This document shows positions 46,721 through 59,645 of a stretch of 64,000 nt of DNA, one piece after another. The translations under genes were made by a program, and so were the position numbers. Within the stretch, counting starts at the first letter, position 1. Each line of letters opens with the position of its first letter. The stretch is from positions 324,178-388,177 of the forward strand of contig JAJFHA010000011.1 of assembly GCA_021775875.1 (NCBI GenBank). Direction: 5' to 3'. This DNA is from Hyphomicrobiales bacterium (GTDB taxonomy: Bacteria; Pseudomonadota; Alphaproteobacteria; Rhizobiales; NORP267). Below the pieces are notes generated by a model. That model saw nothing but the letters and a program-made list of their open reading frames with translations, did no database searches and was not told where the DNA came from.

Positions 46721-47353
46721 TCAGACAACCAGAAGTTCCCGAACGCCATCAACAATAAATTGTACGGCAAGGGCTGCCAATAGAACACCCAGCAAACGCG
46801 ACAGAATAATGCGCCCGGTCGTTCCAAGAGCCTTCTCAATCATTCCTGCCAGCAGGAATATAAAAAGGCACATGATCAGGATTGCCGCCACGGTACCTGC
46901 CAGCATTGCCTGCAACCACCATTCACCGCCACGCGCTTCGCCCGCAAGCAGGATAACCGCCGTGATTGATCCGGGACCAGCCATCAACGGGACAGCGAGG
47001 GGGAAGGCGGCCAAATCATGATCAACCGGATCTGCCGCTGCTTTGTCAGCGGTTTGTAGTTTGCGCAGGGTCCGTTTCTCGAAAACCATCTCAAACCCGA
47101 TCCAGAACAACATCAACCCGCCCGCGATCCGAAACGCGCCCAGCGTGATCCCCAATGTCCCCAAAAGGCCTTCACCGAAAAAGGCGAATGCCAGTAAAAC
47201 CAAAGCTGCAATAATCACCGAACGAATTGCGGTCCGTCGTCGGGCAGCAGGTGTGAGGCCTACCGTCACTGCAGCAAATATCGGTGCCAAACCGAGCGGA
47301 TCAATGGTCACGAACAACGTGGTAAAGGCATTCAGGAGGTAATCAATCGGCAT
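46721..47353 (-). CDS. MarC/NAAT-family membrane protein
   Basis: 210-residue integral membrane protein with about six helices. Features of the MarC family (PF01914) are FVTIDPLGLAPIFAAVTVG in the first helix region and LAVPLMAGPGSITAVILL in the middle. Members have been linked to small neutral amino acid transport; the original link to multiple antibiotic resistance is not supported. It lies upstream of the CDF gene on the same strand, 59 bases apart, and is divergent from gyrA. Confidence 0.9.
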   Translation of the reverse strand: MPIDYLLNAFTTLFVTIDPLGLAPIFAAVTVGLTPAARRRTAIRSVIIAALVLLAFAFFGEGLLGTLGITLGAFRIAGGLMLFWIGFEMVFEKRTLRKLQTADKAAADPVDHDLAAFPLAVPLMAGPGSITAVILLAGEARGGEWWLQAMLAGTVAAILIMCLFIFLLAGMIEKALGTTGRIILSRLLGVLLAALAVQFIVDGVRELLVV

Positions 47354-47571
47354 TACTGGGCCTCTATTTCTGCTAATCTGTTAAACGCTATCAGGTAGAT
47401 GAGGTAAAGCAAACCGGTAGCCGTTTGTTCAAATACAAAAATCAATTTCAATTTATTCTAACTGATTGAAAAACAACATCTATTATTGAGTGTTTTGCAC
47501 TGCAACGACTCGCCATTGAGGGCCCTTTCGGATAGTATAACAGGCGATTCTAACCGACCCGGAAATACCTC

Positions 47572-50355
<2,784 letters not shown>

Positions 50356-50399
50356 CAACAAAAGCCCGGATTTTGGCTGATTGGTTGGAGTTTTAAGCC

Positions 50400-51023
50400 G
50401 TGATCATTAGTCTCGAGGTTTACCTGACCTTTGTCTTCGCGTCTTTTCTGGTGGCAATTGTTCCAGGGCCAAACCTGACCATCATCATCGCCAATAGCCT
50501 GGCCCACGGCACCAAAGCAGGCTTACTGAACGTGGCCGGCACCCAATTGGGTGTTACGCTTGTTCTGGTAATTTTGCTGGCGGGAATGACGACATTTGTG
50601 GAAACCATGGCGATCTGGTTCGACTGGATCAGGGTTGCCGGTGCTGCTTATCTTATCTGGCTCGGCATCAAGCTTTGGCGTTCGGATGGAAAACTGGGCG
50701 AAGCATCATCCACCAAAGTTCCGCGTCTTGGGTTTTTCTGGCAAGGATTTGTCGTGGTCCTTGGCAACCCGAAGCTATTGTTGTTCTTTGGGGCATTCAT
50801 CCCGCAATTCGTTGACCCTGATGGCGAGTTTTTACTCCAGGTGACGCTTTTGGGTATAACCTTCATGGTTGTGGCCAGCCTGTCTGACAGCATTTATGCC
50901 CTGTTGGCCGGGCGTGCCCGCGCTATGTTGGCGCAAAACCGGGTTCGTTTGATTGAGCGGATATCCGGTTCATTTTTGATCGGTGGCGGCCTTTGGCTGG
51001 CACTGGCACGCGGTGAAAGATAA
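50400..51023 (+). CDS. LysE/RhtB-family amino acid exporter
   Basis: 207-residue membrane protein with about six hydrophobic segments. The family N-terminus VAIVPGPNLTIIIANSLAHGTKAGLLNVAGTQLG and the WLGIKLWRS and FGAFIPQFVDP segments are visible. It exports an amino acid or homoserine lactone-like compound; the substrate is unknown. GTG 50400 has GGAG about 11 bases upstream. It sits 13 bases before coaD. Confidence 0.9.
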   Translation: MIISLEVYLTFVFASFLVAIVPGPNLTIIIANSLAHGTKAGLLNVAGTQLGVTLVLVILLAGMTTFVETMAIWFDWIRVAGAAYLIWLGIKLWRSDGKLGEASSTKVPRLGFFWQGFVVVLGNPKLLLFFGAFIPQFVDPDGEFLLQVTLLGITFMVVASLSDSIYALLAGRARAMLAQNRVRLIERISGSFLIGGGLWLALARGER

Positions 51024-51036
51024 AGGAGCGGGTATT

Positions 51037-51531
51037 ATGAGCACTGGATTTTATCCTGGTAGTTTCGACCCCGTCACCAATGGTCACGTTGATATTTTTC
51101 GGCGCGCTGCATCGTTGTTCGACCGGTTGGTCATCGGGATCGGCGTGCATCACGGTAAAAAACCGGTTTTTTCTGTCGAAGAAAAAACAAAAATGCTGGA
51201 AACCGAACTCAAAATGATCTCTAAAACAGAGAATATAGATTTCGATATCGTCACATTTGACGGTTTGGTTGTCGATGCGGCAAAAGCCGAAGGCGCCGGT
51301 TTTTTGGTAAGGGGATTGCGCAACACAGAAGATTTCACGTATGAAATGCAAATGTCCGGGATGAACGGCGAAATGATGCCGGATGTACAAACAATATTTC
51401 TACCTGCGTCTCCGGGTGTACAACATATTGCATCAAGTCTGGTAAGACAGATTGCATCCATGGATGGAAATGTGCAACCATTTGTGCCTGGACATGTGGT
51501 AGATATGTTGCGGGAAAAATTTGCCGGATAA
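51037..51531 (+). CDS. coaD: Phosphopantetheine adenylyltransferase
   Basis: Fourth step of CoA synthesis, joining ATP to 4'-phosphopantetheine. The 164 residues have FYPGSFDPVTNGHVDIFRRA (with the T-x-G-H nucleotidyltransferase motif), GLRNTEDFTYEMQM, and SSLVRQIA. ATG 51037 is preceded by AAGGAG; the in-frame extension to 50983 overlaps the exporter gene and is rejected. Confidence 0.96.
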   Translation: MSTGFYPGSFDPVTNGHVDIFRRAASLFDRLVIGIGVHHGKKPVFSVEEKTKMLETELKMISKTENIDFDIVTFDGLVVDAAKAEGAGFLVRGLRNTEDFTYEMQMSGMNGEMMPDVQTIFLPASPGVQHIASSLVRQIASMDGNVQPFVPGHVVDMLREKFAG

Positions 51532-51567
51532 TTTTTGTAATTGCGGTGTAATAAAGGGGCTAGGCAA

Positions 51568-52176
51568 ATGAAACTATTCTACGCTGTCGCGGGAGCGATC
51601 CTGCTGCTGGCCGGGTGTTCTGGTACGGAAGAACTGGAAGACACCAATGTGCCACCAGTGGTTGGCCAGATACCGGGTTGCCAGGCGGCGGCCGGTGATA
51701 GAAATCTGGAAAATGTTGTTTGTGTCCAGCTTAAAGACGGCCTTGTTGTCGTGGAACTATTTCCCGAAATAGCACCAAATCATGTGGAACGGGTCAGAGT
51801 TTTGGCCCGTCAGGGATTTTACAACGGTCATAAATTCCACCGTGTTATCAGTGGCTTCATGGCGCAGACCGGGGATCCGACCGGTAGCGGTACTGGCGGA
51901 TCATCGATGCCTGATCTGGCAGCCGAATTTTCTGACCGACCGTTTACACGCGGCGTTGTCGGCATGGCACGCGGCCCGGATACCAACAGCGCAAACAGCC
52001 AGTTTTTCTTCATGTTCGCCAATGGAGATTGGTTGAACGGCCAATATACCGTTATAGGTCAGGTCGTATTCGGCATGGAAAAAATTGACAATATCGCCAA
52101 AGGTGATCCGAGCTCCGGGACGGTCAGCAACCCTGACATCATGATTCAGGTACAGGTCGCGACCGACGCTGCCTGA
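51568..52176 (+). CDS. Lipoprotein cyclophilin-type peptidyl-prolyl isomerase
   Basis: 202-residue periplasmic PPIase with a lipobox LLAGC. The cyclophilin core includes FYNGHKFHRVISGFMAQTGDPTGSGTGGS (with the catalytic Arg in FHRV), NSANSQFFFMFAN and LNGQYTVIGQVVFGM. ATG 51568 is chosen (signal peptide MKLFYAVAGAILLL); the upstream TTG adds an unlikely tail. Followed by a second cyclophilin without signal peptide, so the pair serves two compartments. Confidence 0.92.
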   Translation: MKLFYAVAGAILLLAGCSGTEELEDTNVPPVVGQIPGCQAAAGDRNLENVVCVQLKDGLVVVELFPEIAPNHVERVRVLARQGFYNGHKFHRVISGFMAQTGDPTGSGTGGSSMPDLAAEFSDRPFTRGVVGMARGPDTNSANSQFFFMFANGDWLNGQYTVIGQVVFGMEKIDNIAKGDPSSGTVSNPDIMIQVQVATDAA

Positions 52177-52221
52177 TGGGCCGCCGGTTTTGGCAATTCA
52201 CAAACAGAAACAGGAAATAGC

Positions 52222-52704
52222 ATGTCCAGTGTCAGTGTCCGGGATCCGGAAAACGCAATTCTTTTGGAAACCAGCCAAGGGGAAGTTGTCATTGAAATGC
52301 GCGACGATCTCGCGCCAAAGCACGTAGATCAAATCAAGCGGCTGGCCCGCGACGGGTTTTACGACGGCATCGTTTTCCACAGGGTCATAGAAGGCTTCAT
52401 GGCCCAGACCGGCTGTCCTCATGGGACCGGAACAGGTGGATCAGGTGCGCATTTGCCTGCGGAATTTTCTGATGAGCCGCATCTTCGCGGCATCGCCTCC
52501 ATGGCGCGTTCTCAAGACCCGAACAGCGCCGACAGCCAGTTTTTCATCTGTCTTGATGATGCCCGCTTCCTGGATGGCCAATATACGGTCTGGGGTAACG
52601 TGGTGTCAGGTATGGAAAATGTCGACAAGATCAAACTTGGCGAACCGGTTGTTGATCCGGATTCTATTGTTTCGATGAAAGTTGTCGCTGATCTGGAATC
52701 CTGA
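52222..52704 (+). CDS. Cytoplasmic cyclophilin-type peptidyl-prolyl isomerase
   Basis: 160-residue PPIase without a signal peptide. Core motifs FYDGIVFHRVIEGFMAQTG, GTGTGGSGAHLPAEFSDE, NSADSQFFICLDDA and LDGQYTVWGNVVSGM are present. A paralogue of the preceding lipoprotein, from which it is 45 bases apart. It accelerates proline isomerisation in cytoplasmic clients. Confidence 0.94.
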   Translation: MSSVSVRDPENAILLETSQGEVVIEMRDDLAPKHVDQIKRLARDGFYDGIVFHRVIEGFMAQTGCPHGTGTGGSGAHLPAEFSDEPHLRGIASMARSQDPNSADSQFFICLDDARFLDGQYTVWGNVVSGMENVDKIKLGEPVVDPDSIVSMKVVADLES

Positions 52705-52734
52705 CAGGGTCCAAATTTCAGGTAATATCACGGC

Positions 52735-53838
52735 ATGCTTGTCGATCTGTTTGATTTTGAATTACCAAAATCCAATATCGCATTAAGGCCGCTCAACGAC
52801 CGTGCTGCGTCAAAACTCTTGATGGTAGATCCTTCAGGGTCTCCTACGCTATCCGATCATGAGTTCCATCAACTCACAAATTTGTTGCGACCGGGCGATC
52901 TTCTTGTCGCTAACGATACCCGCGTTATTCCTTCAAGGCTGCGCGGCGTGCGCAACACGGTCCGCGGGACCGCAAATATCGAAGTCACGCTGCATATGCG
53001 TCTGGACCCGTCGCACTGGCTGGCTTTCGCGCGCCCGGCAAAACGATTACAGGTTGGCGACAGGATCAACTTTGCCGGGGAGGGGGCCGGGGAAGGGAAT
53101 GCCTGCTTTAGCGGCAATCTCGACGCCGTTGTAGAAGCCAGAGGTGAAGCTGGCGAAGTCACGTTGGCGTTTGATTTCGCAGGTAGTGTTCTGGATGACG
53201 CAATAGCCGTCGTCGGCGAGATGCCGTTGCCGCCCTATATTGCAGGCAGGCGACCGACAGACAAACAGGACGCGACAGATTATCAAACCATCTATGCAAG
53301 GCATGAAGGTGCTGTCGCCGCGCCCACAGCCGGATTACATTTTACGCCCGAACTGCTCAGCAATTTAAGCGATAGAGGAATCGATGTTTGTTATCTCACG
53401 TTGCATGTGGGGGCAGGTACGTTTCTACCGGTAAAGGTAGACGATACTGAAAATCACAAGATGCATGCAGAATGGGGCGAAATTAGCCCGGAATTAGCTG
53501 ATCAAATCAATGAAACCCGGAAAAATGGTGGTCGGATTGTCGCTGTTGGTACAACGTCTCTTCGCTTGTTGGAAAGTGCCTCAGACGAAACCGGAACCGT
53601 GCAACCATTTTCAGGGGCAACTGATATTTTTATCACGCCCGGATACAAGTTCCGTGCCGTCGATGTGCTGATCACAAATTTCCACTTGCCACGCTCAACA
53701 TTATTTATGCTGGTATCGGCATTTTCAGGAACAGATTGTATGAAATCGGCCTATAACCACGCCATTGAATCAGATTATAGATTCTATTCCTATGGCGATG
53801 CCTGCTTGTTGTTGCCTGATCTGGAATCAAAACCATGA
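52735..53838 (+). CDS. queA: S-adenosylmethionine:tRNA ribosyltransferase-isomerase
   Basis: Queuosine pathway enzyme that transfers the ribosyl of SAM to preQ1 at position 34 of tRNA, giving epoxyqueuosine. The 367 residues show [24 protein letters not shown], the [12 protein letters not shown] motif, [14 protein letters not shown] and [12 protein letters not shown]. Its TGA overlaps the tgt ATG (ATGA), so the two queuosine genes are coupled. Confidence 0.96.
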   Translation: MLVDLFDFELPKSNIALRPLNDRAASKLLMVDPSGSPTLSDHEFHQLTNLLRPGDLLVANDTRVIPSRLRGVRNTVRGTANIEVTLHMRLDPSHWLAFARPAKRLQVGDRINFAGEGAGEGNACFSGNLDAVVEARGEAGEVTLAFDFAGSVLDDAIAVVGEMPLPPYIAGRRPTDKQDATDYQTIYARHEGAVAAPTAGLHFTPELLSNLSDRGIDVCYLTLHVGAGTFLPVKVDDTENHKMHAEWGEISPELADQINETRKNGGRIVAVGTTSLRLLESASDETGTVQPFSGATDIFITPGYKFRAVDVLITNFHLPRSTLFMLVSAFSGTDCMKSAYNHAIESDYRFYSYGDACLLLPDLESKP

Positions 53839-54968
53839 CCCCGTATCAATTCAATTTGCTGGCGACCGATGGCCGCGCCCGCCGGGGTGAAATTATTCTG
53901 GAGCGCGGAACTATTCGAACACCGGCTTTCATGCCGGTTGGCACGGCCGCAACTGTGAAAGCGATGTTCCCGAAAGATGTGGAACGGTCCGGCGCGGATA
54001 TTCTCCTTGGCAACACTTATCACCTGATGTTGCGCCCAGGCGCCGAAGAAATGGCCGCCATGGGTGGGCTGCATGAATTCATGAATTGGCAGAAGCCGAT
54101 ATTGACAGATTCCGGTGGTTTTCAGGTTATGTCGCTCGCGAAGTTGCGAAAAATGACCGAAGAAGGCGTTACTTTTCAATCACATCTGGACGGTAGTTCA
54201 TTTCTTTTATCACCGGAACGATCCATCGAAATTCAAAACCTGCTAGGGTCAGATATCCAGATGCAGCTTGACGAATGTACCCCGTTTCCAGCGACCCGCG
54301 AAGAAGCCGAAAGCTCCATGCAATTATCTCTGCGTTGGGCAGAGCGCTCAAAGGCTGCTTTCGGTAACCAGCCGGGCCGGTCGCTGCATGGCATCGTGCA
54401 AGGCAGTATTTATCCTGAATTGCGCGAACAATCTGCGAAGGCCCTGGTTGCGATGGATTTCCCTGGCTATTCGATTGGCGGGCTTGCGGTCGGCGAAGGT
54501 CAGGAACAAATGCTCCGGGTTTTGAATGAAACATTGCCTTTCCTGCCGGACCAAAAACCGCGCTACCTGATGGGCGTCGGAACGCCAGACGATTTACTGC
54601 GCTCGGTAGCCGAAGGTATTGATATGTTTGACTGTGTCATGCCCACAAGGGCGGGCCGCCACGGCCTGGCCTATACAAGATACGGCAAAGTCAATCTCAA
54701 GAATGCCCGCCATATCGGCGACACCCGCCCATTGGACGCGGAAAGCCCTTGCGAAGAAGCCAGAACCTATAGCCGCGCCTATCTTCACCACCTGATCAAA
54801 TCCGGTGAATATCTGGGGTCGATGCTACTGACCTTGATCAACCTGCATTATTATCAGGAATTGATGGCAGGTATGCGAAGTGCGATTGAAGCCGGGACGT
54901 TTGTTGAGTTTTCCCGAAAAACCCGCGAACTTTGGGACGCTGGCGACATCCCTCCAAACCAAAAATAA
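53835..54968 (+). CDS. tgt: Queuine tRNA-ribosyltransferase (TGT), zinc site degenerate
   Basis: Exchanges guanine 34 for preQ1 in GUN tRNAs. The 377 residues have the general acid/base Asp92 in [10 protein letters not shown], the substrate motif [11 protein letters not shown], the GLAVGEGQ loop and the nucleophile region [14 protein letters not shown], so catalysis looks intact. The C-terminal zinc site (C-x-C-x2-C...H) is mostly lost: Ser304, Cys306, Ala309 and Ile335 stand at the four ligand positions. The flanks SRAYLHHL and NLHYYQELM align well. Translationally coupled to queA. Confidence 0.95.
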   Translation: MTPYQFNLLATDGRARRGEIILERGTIRTPAFMPVGTAATVKAMFPKDVERSGADILLGNTYHLMLRPGAEEMAAMGGLHEFMNWQKPILTDSGGFQVMSLAKLRKMTEEGVTFQSHLDGSSFLLSPERSIEIQNLLGSDIQMQLDECTPFPATREEAESSMQLSLRWAERSKAAFGNQPGRSLHGIVQGSIYPELREQSAKALVAMDFPGYSIGGLAVGEGQEQMLRVLNETLPFLPDQKPRYLMGVGTPDDLLRSVAEGIDMFDCVMPTRAGRHGLAYTRYGKVNLKNARHIGDTRPLDAESPCEEARTYSRAYLHHLIKSGEYLGSMLLTLINLHYYQELMAGMRSAIEAGTFVEFSRKTRELWDAGDIPPNQK

Positions 54969-55123
54969 CGGCGAATGGGAAGCTGGATTTCAAACTATAA
55001 GCCGTTAAGGCAATTTTCTGGATTTGCCGGTTAGAATGCCGCTTGTCTTGCACCCTTTTGAGATGTATGCACTGCATCTGAATGTATGAGTATTTCGGTG
55101 CATTCGGGTAATTTTTAAAATGT

Positions 55124-55199
<76 letters not shown>

Positions 55200-55250
55200 T
55201 TCATTTCAAATTCTATAGACCGCCGTTGCCTTTTCTGATCGGAGCGCAAT

Positions 55251-56111
55251 CTATTCCAATTCCAGATTTGCGGAAAGTTCTGGCAACGGATTCCCACCAT
55301 ACAAAACCGGTCCACAATTGTTTGAAGACAATCCAAGGTGAGCACACAATTCAATCGCCATTTGGGCATTTCTCAAGGGACCGGCCAGCAAGGTCAGTTG
55401 CAACCCGGATTGCGGGTCATTCTCCAGTTTAATTCTGGGTTCGAGACCTTCAAGCCGTGATCCTTGCTCTGCACGAAGCCGCGTCCAGATACGCGTTAGG
55501 GAAGGCAGATCATAATTGCGGGCCACGATGACGGCAAATTCTGTGCGCCCCACGATACCGCTCACCGGTTGCGGACTCTCAATATTGGCCGGTTGATCGG
55601 TTGGAAAAGCCGAGAAATTTACCGATACACCACCGCTACTCCTCGCATCCATATTCACATTGTCCGTATTGGGTGCGACAGGCTGTGCGGACAGGCTGCC
55701 GGTAATCGATTCAAACGTGGATTCCAGACTATCAATGCGGTCGAGGGTTGCTACACGGGCTTCCCGGATTGTTTGTGTGTCCTGGCGAAGATTGTTCAGT
55801 GTATGCGTTACTGTTTCCAATCTCTGATCCAAAAGCGCCAATCGTTGGGAAACGATAGCTTCCGTCACGCTTTGTTCTGTTGCTGCTGGAACATCTTCAA
55901 TATTCCGCATGGCAATTTCGCGTGTTGGCGTAAATCTGGTTTCAATGAATTGAGGCAATTCATCAAGCTTGAACAACGCAATCAAGCTCTGATTGCCGGA
56001 AGAAAGAATCGAATTGGCCGCCATACCGGTCGCTGAAATTGCCAGCACCGCCCATAAAAATAGCGCAACACTCCGTGATATAAAGGGTTTTTCTTCCGAT
56101 TGGTTCATCAA
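55251..56111 (-). CDS. Coiled-coil membrane protein with SPOR-like C-terminus
   Basis: 286 residues of no named family. It has a short basic N-terminus, one transmembrane helix (about 14-36), a predicted coiled coil (about 80-135), a Pro/Ser-rich linker, and a C-terminal region FAVIVARNYDLPSLTRIWTR ... LLAGPLRNAQMAIELCAHLG. The last part matches, element by element, the SPOR domains at the ends of the proteins encoded at 20779-22839 and 59646-60605, including the GP and Cys positions. A periplasmic, peptidoglycan-related role is inferred. It is divergent from glmU. Confidence 0.78.
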   Translation of the reverse strand: MMNQSEEKPFISRSVALFLWAVLAISATGMAANSILSSGNQSLIALFKLDELPQFIETRFTPTREIAMRNIEDVPAATEQSVTEAIVSQRLALLDQRLETVTHTLNNLRQDTQTIREARVATLDRIDSLESTFESITGSLSAQPVAPNTDNVNMDARSSGGVSVNFSAFPTDQPANIESPQPVSGIVGRTEFAVIVARNYDLPSLTRIWTRLRAEQGSRLEGLEPRIKLENDPQSGLQLTLLAGPLRNAQMAIELCAHLGLSSNNCGPVLYGGNPLPELSANLELE

Positions 56112-56260
56112 ACCAACTCCAGCAAAGAAGGATATCAGTCAGCTTCCGCTAAATTTAGTTAATGAAATGCTAACTTATCCGGAATTGACTGATAGGTGAT
56201 ACCAAGGCAGATACTGATTCTGCTAAAGATTCAAGACAGGATTAAACAGGAGAAGCCTGA

Positions 56261-57619
56261 ATGACAGACCGAAGCTGTCAAGCAATCATACTGGCGGCGG
56301 GTGAGGGGTCGAGGATGAAATCCGACCGGCCCAAGGTGCTCCACGAAATAGCAGGCAGGGCAATGTTGAGCCATGTTCTGGCGGCAGCAACCATGGCCGG
56401 CGCCAATCGTAGCGATGTGGTGGTGGGCCCGAACATGGACGCCGTTGCTGATCTTGTGCGCTCTCAATTACCTGATGCGCAGATATTTGTGCAGACCGAA
56501 AGATTGGGAACCGGCCACGCCGTATTGGCTGCCAAAGATGTGCTCAGCGATCCGGCAGACGATGTCCTTGTACTTTACGGTGACACACCGCTGGTGACAG
56601 ACGCTTCACTCAAAATGTTGCGCGACGGATTGGCCGATGGTGCGGCAATCGCAGTCCTCGGGTTTCGTACAACGATGCCCGGTGGCTACGGGCGTTTGAT
56701 TACCGATTCAGATGGCAACCTGGCAGCTATTCGCGAAGACAAAGACGCAACCGGGCCTGAACGCAGCATCAATTTCTGCAATTCCGGGGTCATGGCCTTT
56801 GCTGGCAAAACATTACTGCAATTGCTGGAGAAAATTGGCAACAACAACGCAAACAACGAATATTATCTGACGGATAGTGTGGAAATTGCCTGTCAGATGA
56901 AATTCAAGGTGATCGCAGTGGAAGGCCATCAGGAGGAAGTGCTGGGTGTCAATTCCCGCGCACAATTGGCTGAAGCCGAAGCGATTGCGCAAAACAACCT
57001 TCGCCAATCGGCCCTTGCCAACGGGGTCACCATGGTTGCACCGGAAACTGTCTTCTTGGCACACGACACCGAATTGGCACCGGATGTTCTGATCGAACCA
57101 AATGTGGTTTTCGGTACAGGCGTGAAAATCGCGCAAGGAGCTACAATCAGAGCCTTTTCCCATATCGAAGGCGCAAACATTGCTGAAGGCGCCGTGATTG
57201 GCCCCTTTGCCCGTTTGCGTCCGGGCACGAAGCTGGGCAAAAACACTAAAGTAGGCAATTTTGTCGAAATCAAAAATACCGAATTGGGCGAAGGTGCCAA
57301 AGCTAACCATCTGGCTTATTTAGGAGACGCCCATATTGGCAGCGCCGCCAATATCGGGGCCGGGACAATTACCTGTAATTACGACGGATATAACAAACAC
57401 CGCACAGAAATTGGCGATGGTGCGTTCATCGGCACCAATTCGTCTCTGGTTGCTCCTGTAAATATCGGCGATGGTGCTTATATCGGCTCTGGCAGTGTCA
57501 TTACCCGGGACGTTTCAGCCGACGCCCTGGCGGTTGCCCGTGGTAAACAGATTATGCGGGAAGGTTGGGCCAAAACCATGCGCCAGCGCCATGACAAAAA
57601 TAAACCAAAATCCACGTAA
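56261..57619 (+). CDS. glmU: Bifunctional GlmU (UDP-GlcNAc pyrophosphorylase / GlcN-1-P acetyltransferase)
   Basis: Makes UDP-GlcNAc for peptidoglycan and LPS. The 452 residues have the N-terminal uridylyltransferase motif LAAGEGSRMKSDRPKVLHEIAG and YGDTPLV, followed by a left-handed beta-helix of hexapeptide repeats with NIGAGTITCNYDGYNKH (acetyltransferase active site). AGGAG lies before the ATG. Followed by glmS, which supplies its substrate pathway. Confidence 0.97.
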   Translation: MTDRSCQAIILAAGEGSRMKSDRPKVLHEIAGRAMLSHVLAAATMAGANRSDVVVGPNMDAVADLVRSQLPDAQIFVQTERLGTGHAVLAAKDVLSDPADDVLVLYGDTPLVTDASLKMLRDGLADGAAIAVLGFRTTMPGGYGRLITDSDGNLAAIREDKDATGPERSINFCNSGVMAFAGKTLLQLLEKIGNNNANNEYYLTDSVEIACQMKFKVIAVEGHQEEVLGVNSRAQLAEAEAIAQNNLRQSALANGVTMVAPETVFLAHDTELAPDVLIEPNVVFGTGVKIAQGATIRAFSHIEGANIAEGAVIGPFARLRPGTKLGKNTKVGNFVEIKNTELGEGAKANHLAYLGDAHIGSAANIGAGTITCNYDGYNKHRTEIGDGAFIGTNSSLVAPVNIGDGAYIGSGSVITRDVSADALAVARGKQIMREGWAKTMRQRHDKNKPKST

Positions 57620-57661
57620 AAAGTCGTAACCACGATTGATTTCAATATAATGCGCTAAATC

Positions 57662-57709
57662 TATAATGGGGATGGGTGAATTCACATGTGAGCGCTTTAA
57701 AGCGGCTCA
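57662..57709 (+). promoter_or_regulatory. glmS upstream region: TATAAT and inverted repeat
   Basis: A perfect TATAAT (57662-57667) without a well-spaced -35 is followed by the inverted repeat TGAGC-GCTTT/AAAGC-G-GCTCA (57689-57709, one bulged G). The repeat lies in the predicted leader, 37 bases before the glmS ATG, suitable for a regulator site or RNA hairpin. Confidence 0.35.
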
Positions 57710-57745
57710 TTACGCTCGGTGAAACAAGCAGGGAACCCGGAATAT

Positions 57746-59572
57746 ATGTGCGGCATTGTTGGAATTATCGGAAACGAGCCGGTTGTAGATTCGATCATGG
57801 ATGCTTTGAAGCGTCTTGAATATCGAGGCTATGATTCCGCAGGCGTGGCCACCCTCGAAAACGCTAAAATTTCGCGAGAACGCGCCAAGGGAAAACTGGA
57901 AAATCTCCAAACCAAACTGATCGATCATCAAAAAACCGGTTGGATTGGCATCGGTCATACACGCTGGGCAACCCATGGTGCACCGACCGAAGGTAACGCC
58001 CACCCACACGCGACCGACCGTGTTGCGATTGTCCATAACGGCATCATCGAGAATTTTCAGCTCCTGAAGGAAGAACTGATTGCTGACGGTGTTACGTTCC
58101 ACACCCAGACAGATACCGAAGTTGTCGCTCACCTGATCACCGGCGAATTGAATGCGGGAAAAACACCCTCAGACGCTGTTGGAGCCGTCCTGGCGCGGCT
58201 CGAAGGTGCGTTTGCATTCGCAATCATGTTTGAAGGCGAAGACGATCTTTTGATCGGCGCGCGCAAAGGGAGTCCTCTGGCAATTGGCATCGGCAAAGGT
58301 GAAATGTTTCTTGGGTCAGATGCCACAGCGCTCGCCCCGTTCACAAATCAGGTCATCTATCTGGAAGACGGTGACTGGGCCACAATTACCCGCGATCAAG
58401 TTGAAATTTTCGACAGTTCGGGAAACAGGGTAGGGCGCAAAATCCAAACATCAGTTGCTTCTGCACTGATGGTGGACAAGGGCAACCACCGCCATTTCAT
58501 GGCAAAAGAAATTTACGAACAACCCGAAGTCGTCGGTCATACACTGGCACATTATATCGATCTGGCAGAAGGCAAAATATCCCTGCCAGAGGCGTTGCCG
58601 TTTAATTTCGCGGATCTGGACCGGATCACCATTACAGCCTGTGGCACGGCTTATTATGCCGGTTTGGTCGCCAAATACTGGTTTGAGAAATTTGCCCGCT
58701 TGCCGGTGGAAATTGATGTCGCTTCTGAAATGCGTTACCGCGAAGCACCTTTGCCGGAAAATGGTTTGGCTATTGTTATTTCCCAATCCGGTGAAACCGC
58801 AGATACATTGGCGACGTTGCGCTATTGCGCCGAAAACGGCCAGCATATCGCATCTGTCGTGAATGTACGGGATTCTTCAATCGCCCGTGAATCTGATCTG
58901 GTTTTGCCAACAATGGCCGGGCCGGAAATTGGTGTCGCTTCAACCAAGGCGTTTACCTGCCAGCTAACCGTATTGGCGTGTATCGCATTGGCGGCAGCCC
59001 GCGACCGAAAAACCATCACGGAGGAAGAAGAACGAAATCTGGTCCATGCCCTGATCGAATTACCGCGCTTGATGTCGACAGCGCTCAAACTGGAATCGGA
59101 TATTGATGCCATTGCCGGAGATATCATGAAGGCGAAGGATATTTTGTATCTGGGGCGGGGGTCGTTATTCCCGCTAGCGCTCGAAGGGGCGTTGAAACTG
59201 AAAGAAATTTCATACCTTCACGCCGAAGGGTATGCGGCCGGAGAATTGAAACATGGCCCCATCGCGCTGATCGATGAGAATGTCCCGGTCATCGCAATTG
59301 CCCCAAAAGATGAACTTTTCGAAAAAAACGTCTCAAATATTCAAGAAGTCGCCGCGCGTGGCGGAAAAATTGTTTTGCTGACGGACGAAGCCGGGGCGCG
59401 TGACATTTCTCTGGATACCATGGCAACAATTGTGCTTCCAGATGCCAATCCGTTCATAAATCCGCTTCTCTTCGCGTTGCCGGTCCAGATGTTGGCCTAT
59501 CATACCGCTGTTCGTCTTGGTACAGATGTTGACCAGCCACGCAACCTCGCAAAATCCGTCACTGTTGAATAG
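57746..59572 (+). CDS. glmS: Glutamine-fructose-6-phosphate aminotransferase (isomerising)
   Basis: Forms glucosamine-6-phosphate from fructose-6-phosphate and glutamine. The 608 residues from ATG 57746 begin MCGIVGIIG, so Cys2 becomes the N-terminal nucleophile after Met removal; the in-frame GTG at 57719 would block this and is rejected. The glutaminase domain (GHTRWATHGAPTEGNAHPH) is followed by two SIS domains (ACGTAYYAG, QSGETADTLATLRY) and the C-terminal PRNLAKSVTVE. Confidence 0.97.
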   Translation: MCGIVGIIGNEPVVDSIMDALKRLEYRGYDSAGVATLENAKISRERAKGKLENLQTKLIDHQKTGWIGIGHTRWATHGAPTEGNAHPHATDRVAIVHNGIIENFQLLKEELIADGVTFHTQTDTEVVAHLITGELNAGKTPSDAVGAVLARLEGAFAFAIMFEGEDDLLIGARKGSPLAIGIGKGEMFLGSDATALAPFTNQVIYLEDGDWATITRDQVEIFDSSGNRVGRKIQTSVASALMVDKGNHRHFMAKEIYEQPEVVGHTLAHYIDLAEGKISLPEALPFNFADLDRITITACGTAYYAGLVAKYWFEKFARLPVEIDVASEMRYREAPLPENGLAIVISQSGETADTLATLRYCAENGQHIASVVNVRDSSIARESDLVLPTMAGPEIGVASTKAFTCQLTVLACIALAAARDRKTITEEEERNLVHALIELPRLMSTALKLESDIDAIAGDIMKAKDILYLGRGSLFPLALEGALKLKEISYLHAEGYAAGELKHGPIALIDENVPVIAIAPKDELFEKNVSNIQEVAARGGKIVLLTDEAGARDISLDTMATIVLPDANPFINPLLFALPVQMLAYHTAVRLGTDVDQPRNLAKSVTVE

Positions 59573-59645
59573 CAAGTATTGACCTGCGCCGCACCGCCAG
59601 CAACACTTTCCGGAGCGATTCGTTGGCGGAACGGCGGCAAACTCA

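Noticed and set aside
50983..51036. Longer coaD start overlapping the LysE-type gene
   Set aside because: The CoaD family begins at the FYPGSFDP position just after ATG 51037, which has AAGGAG upstream.
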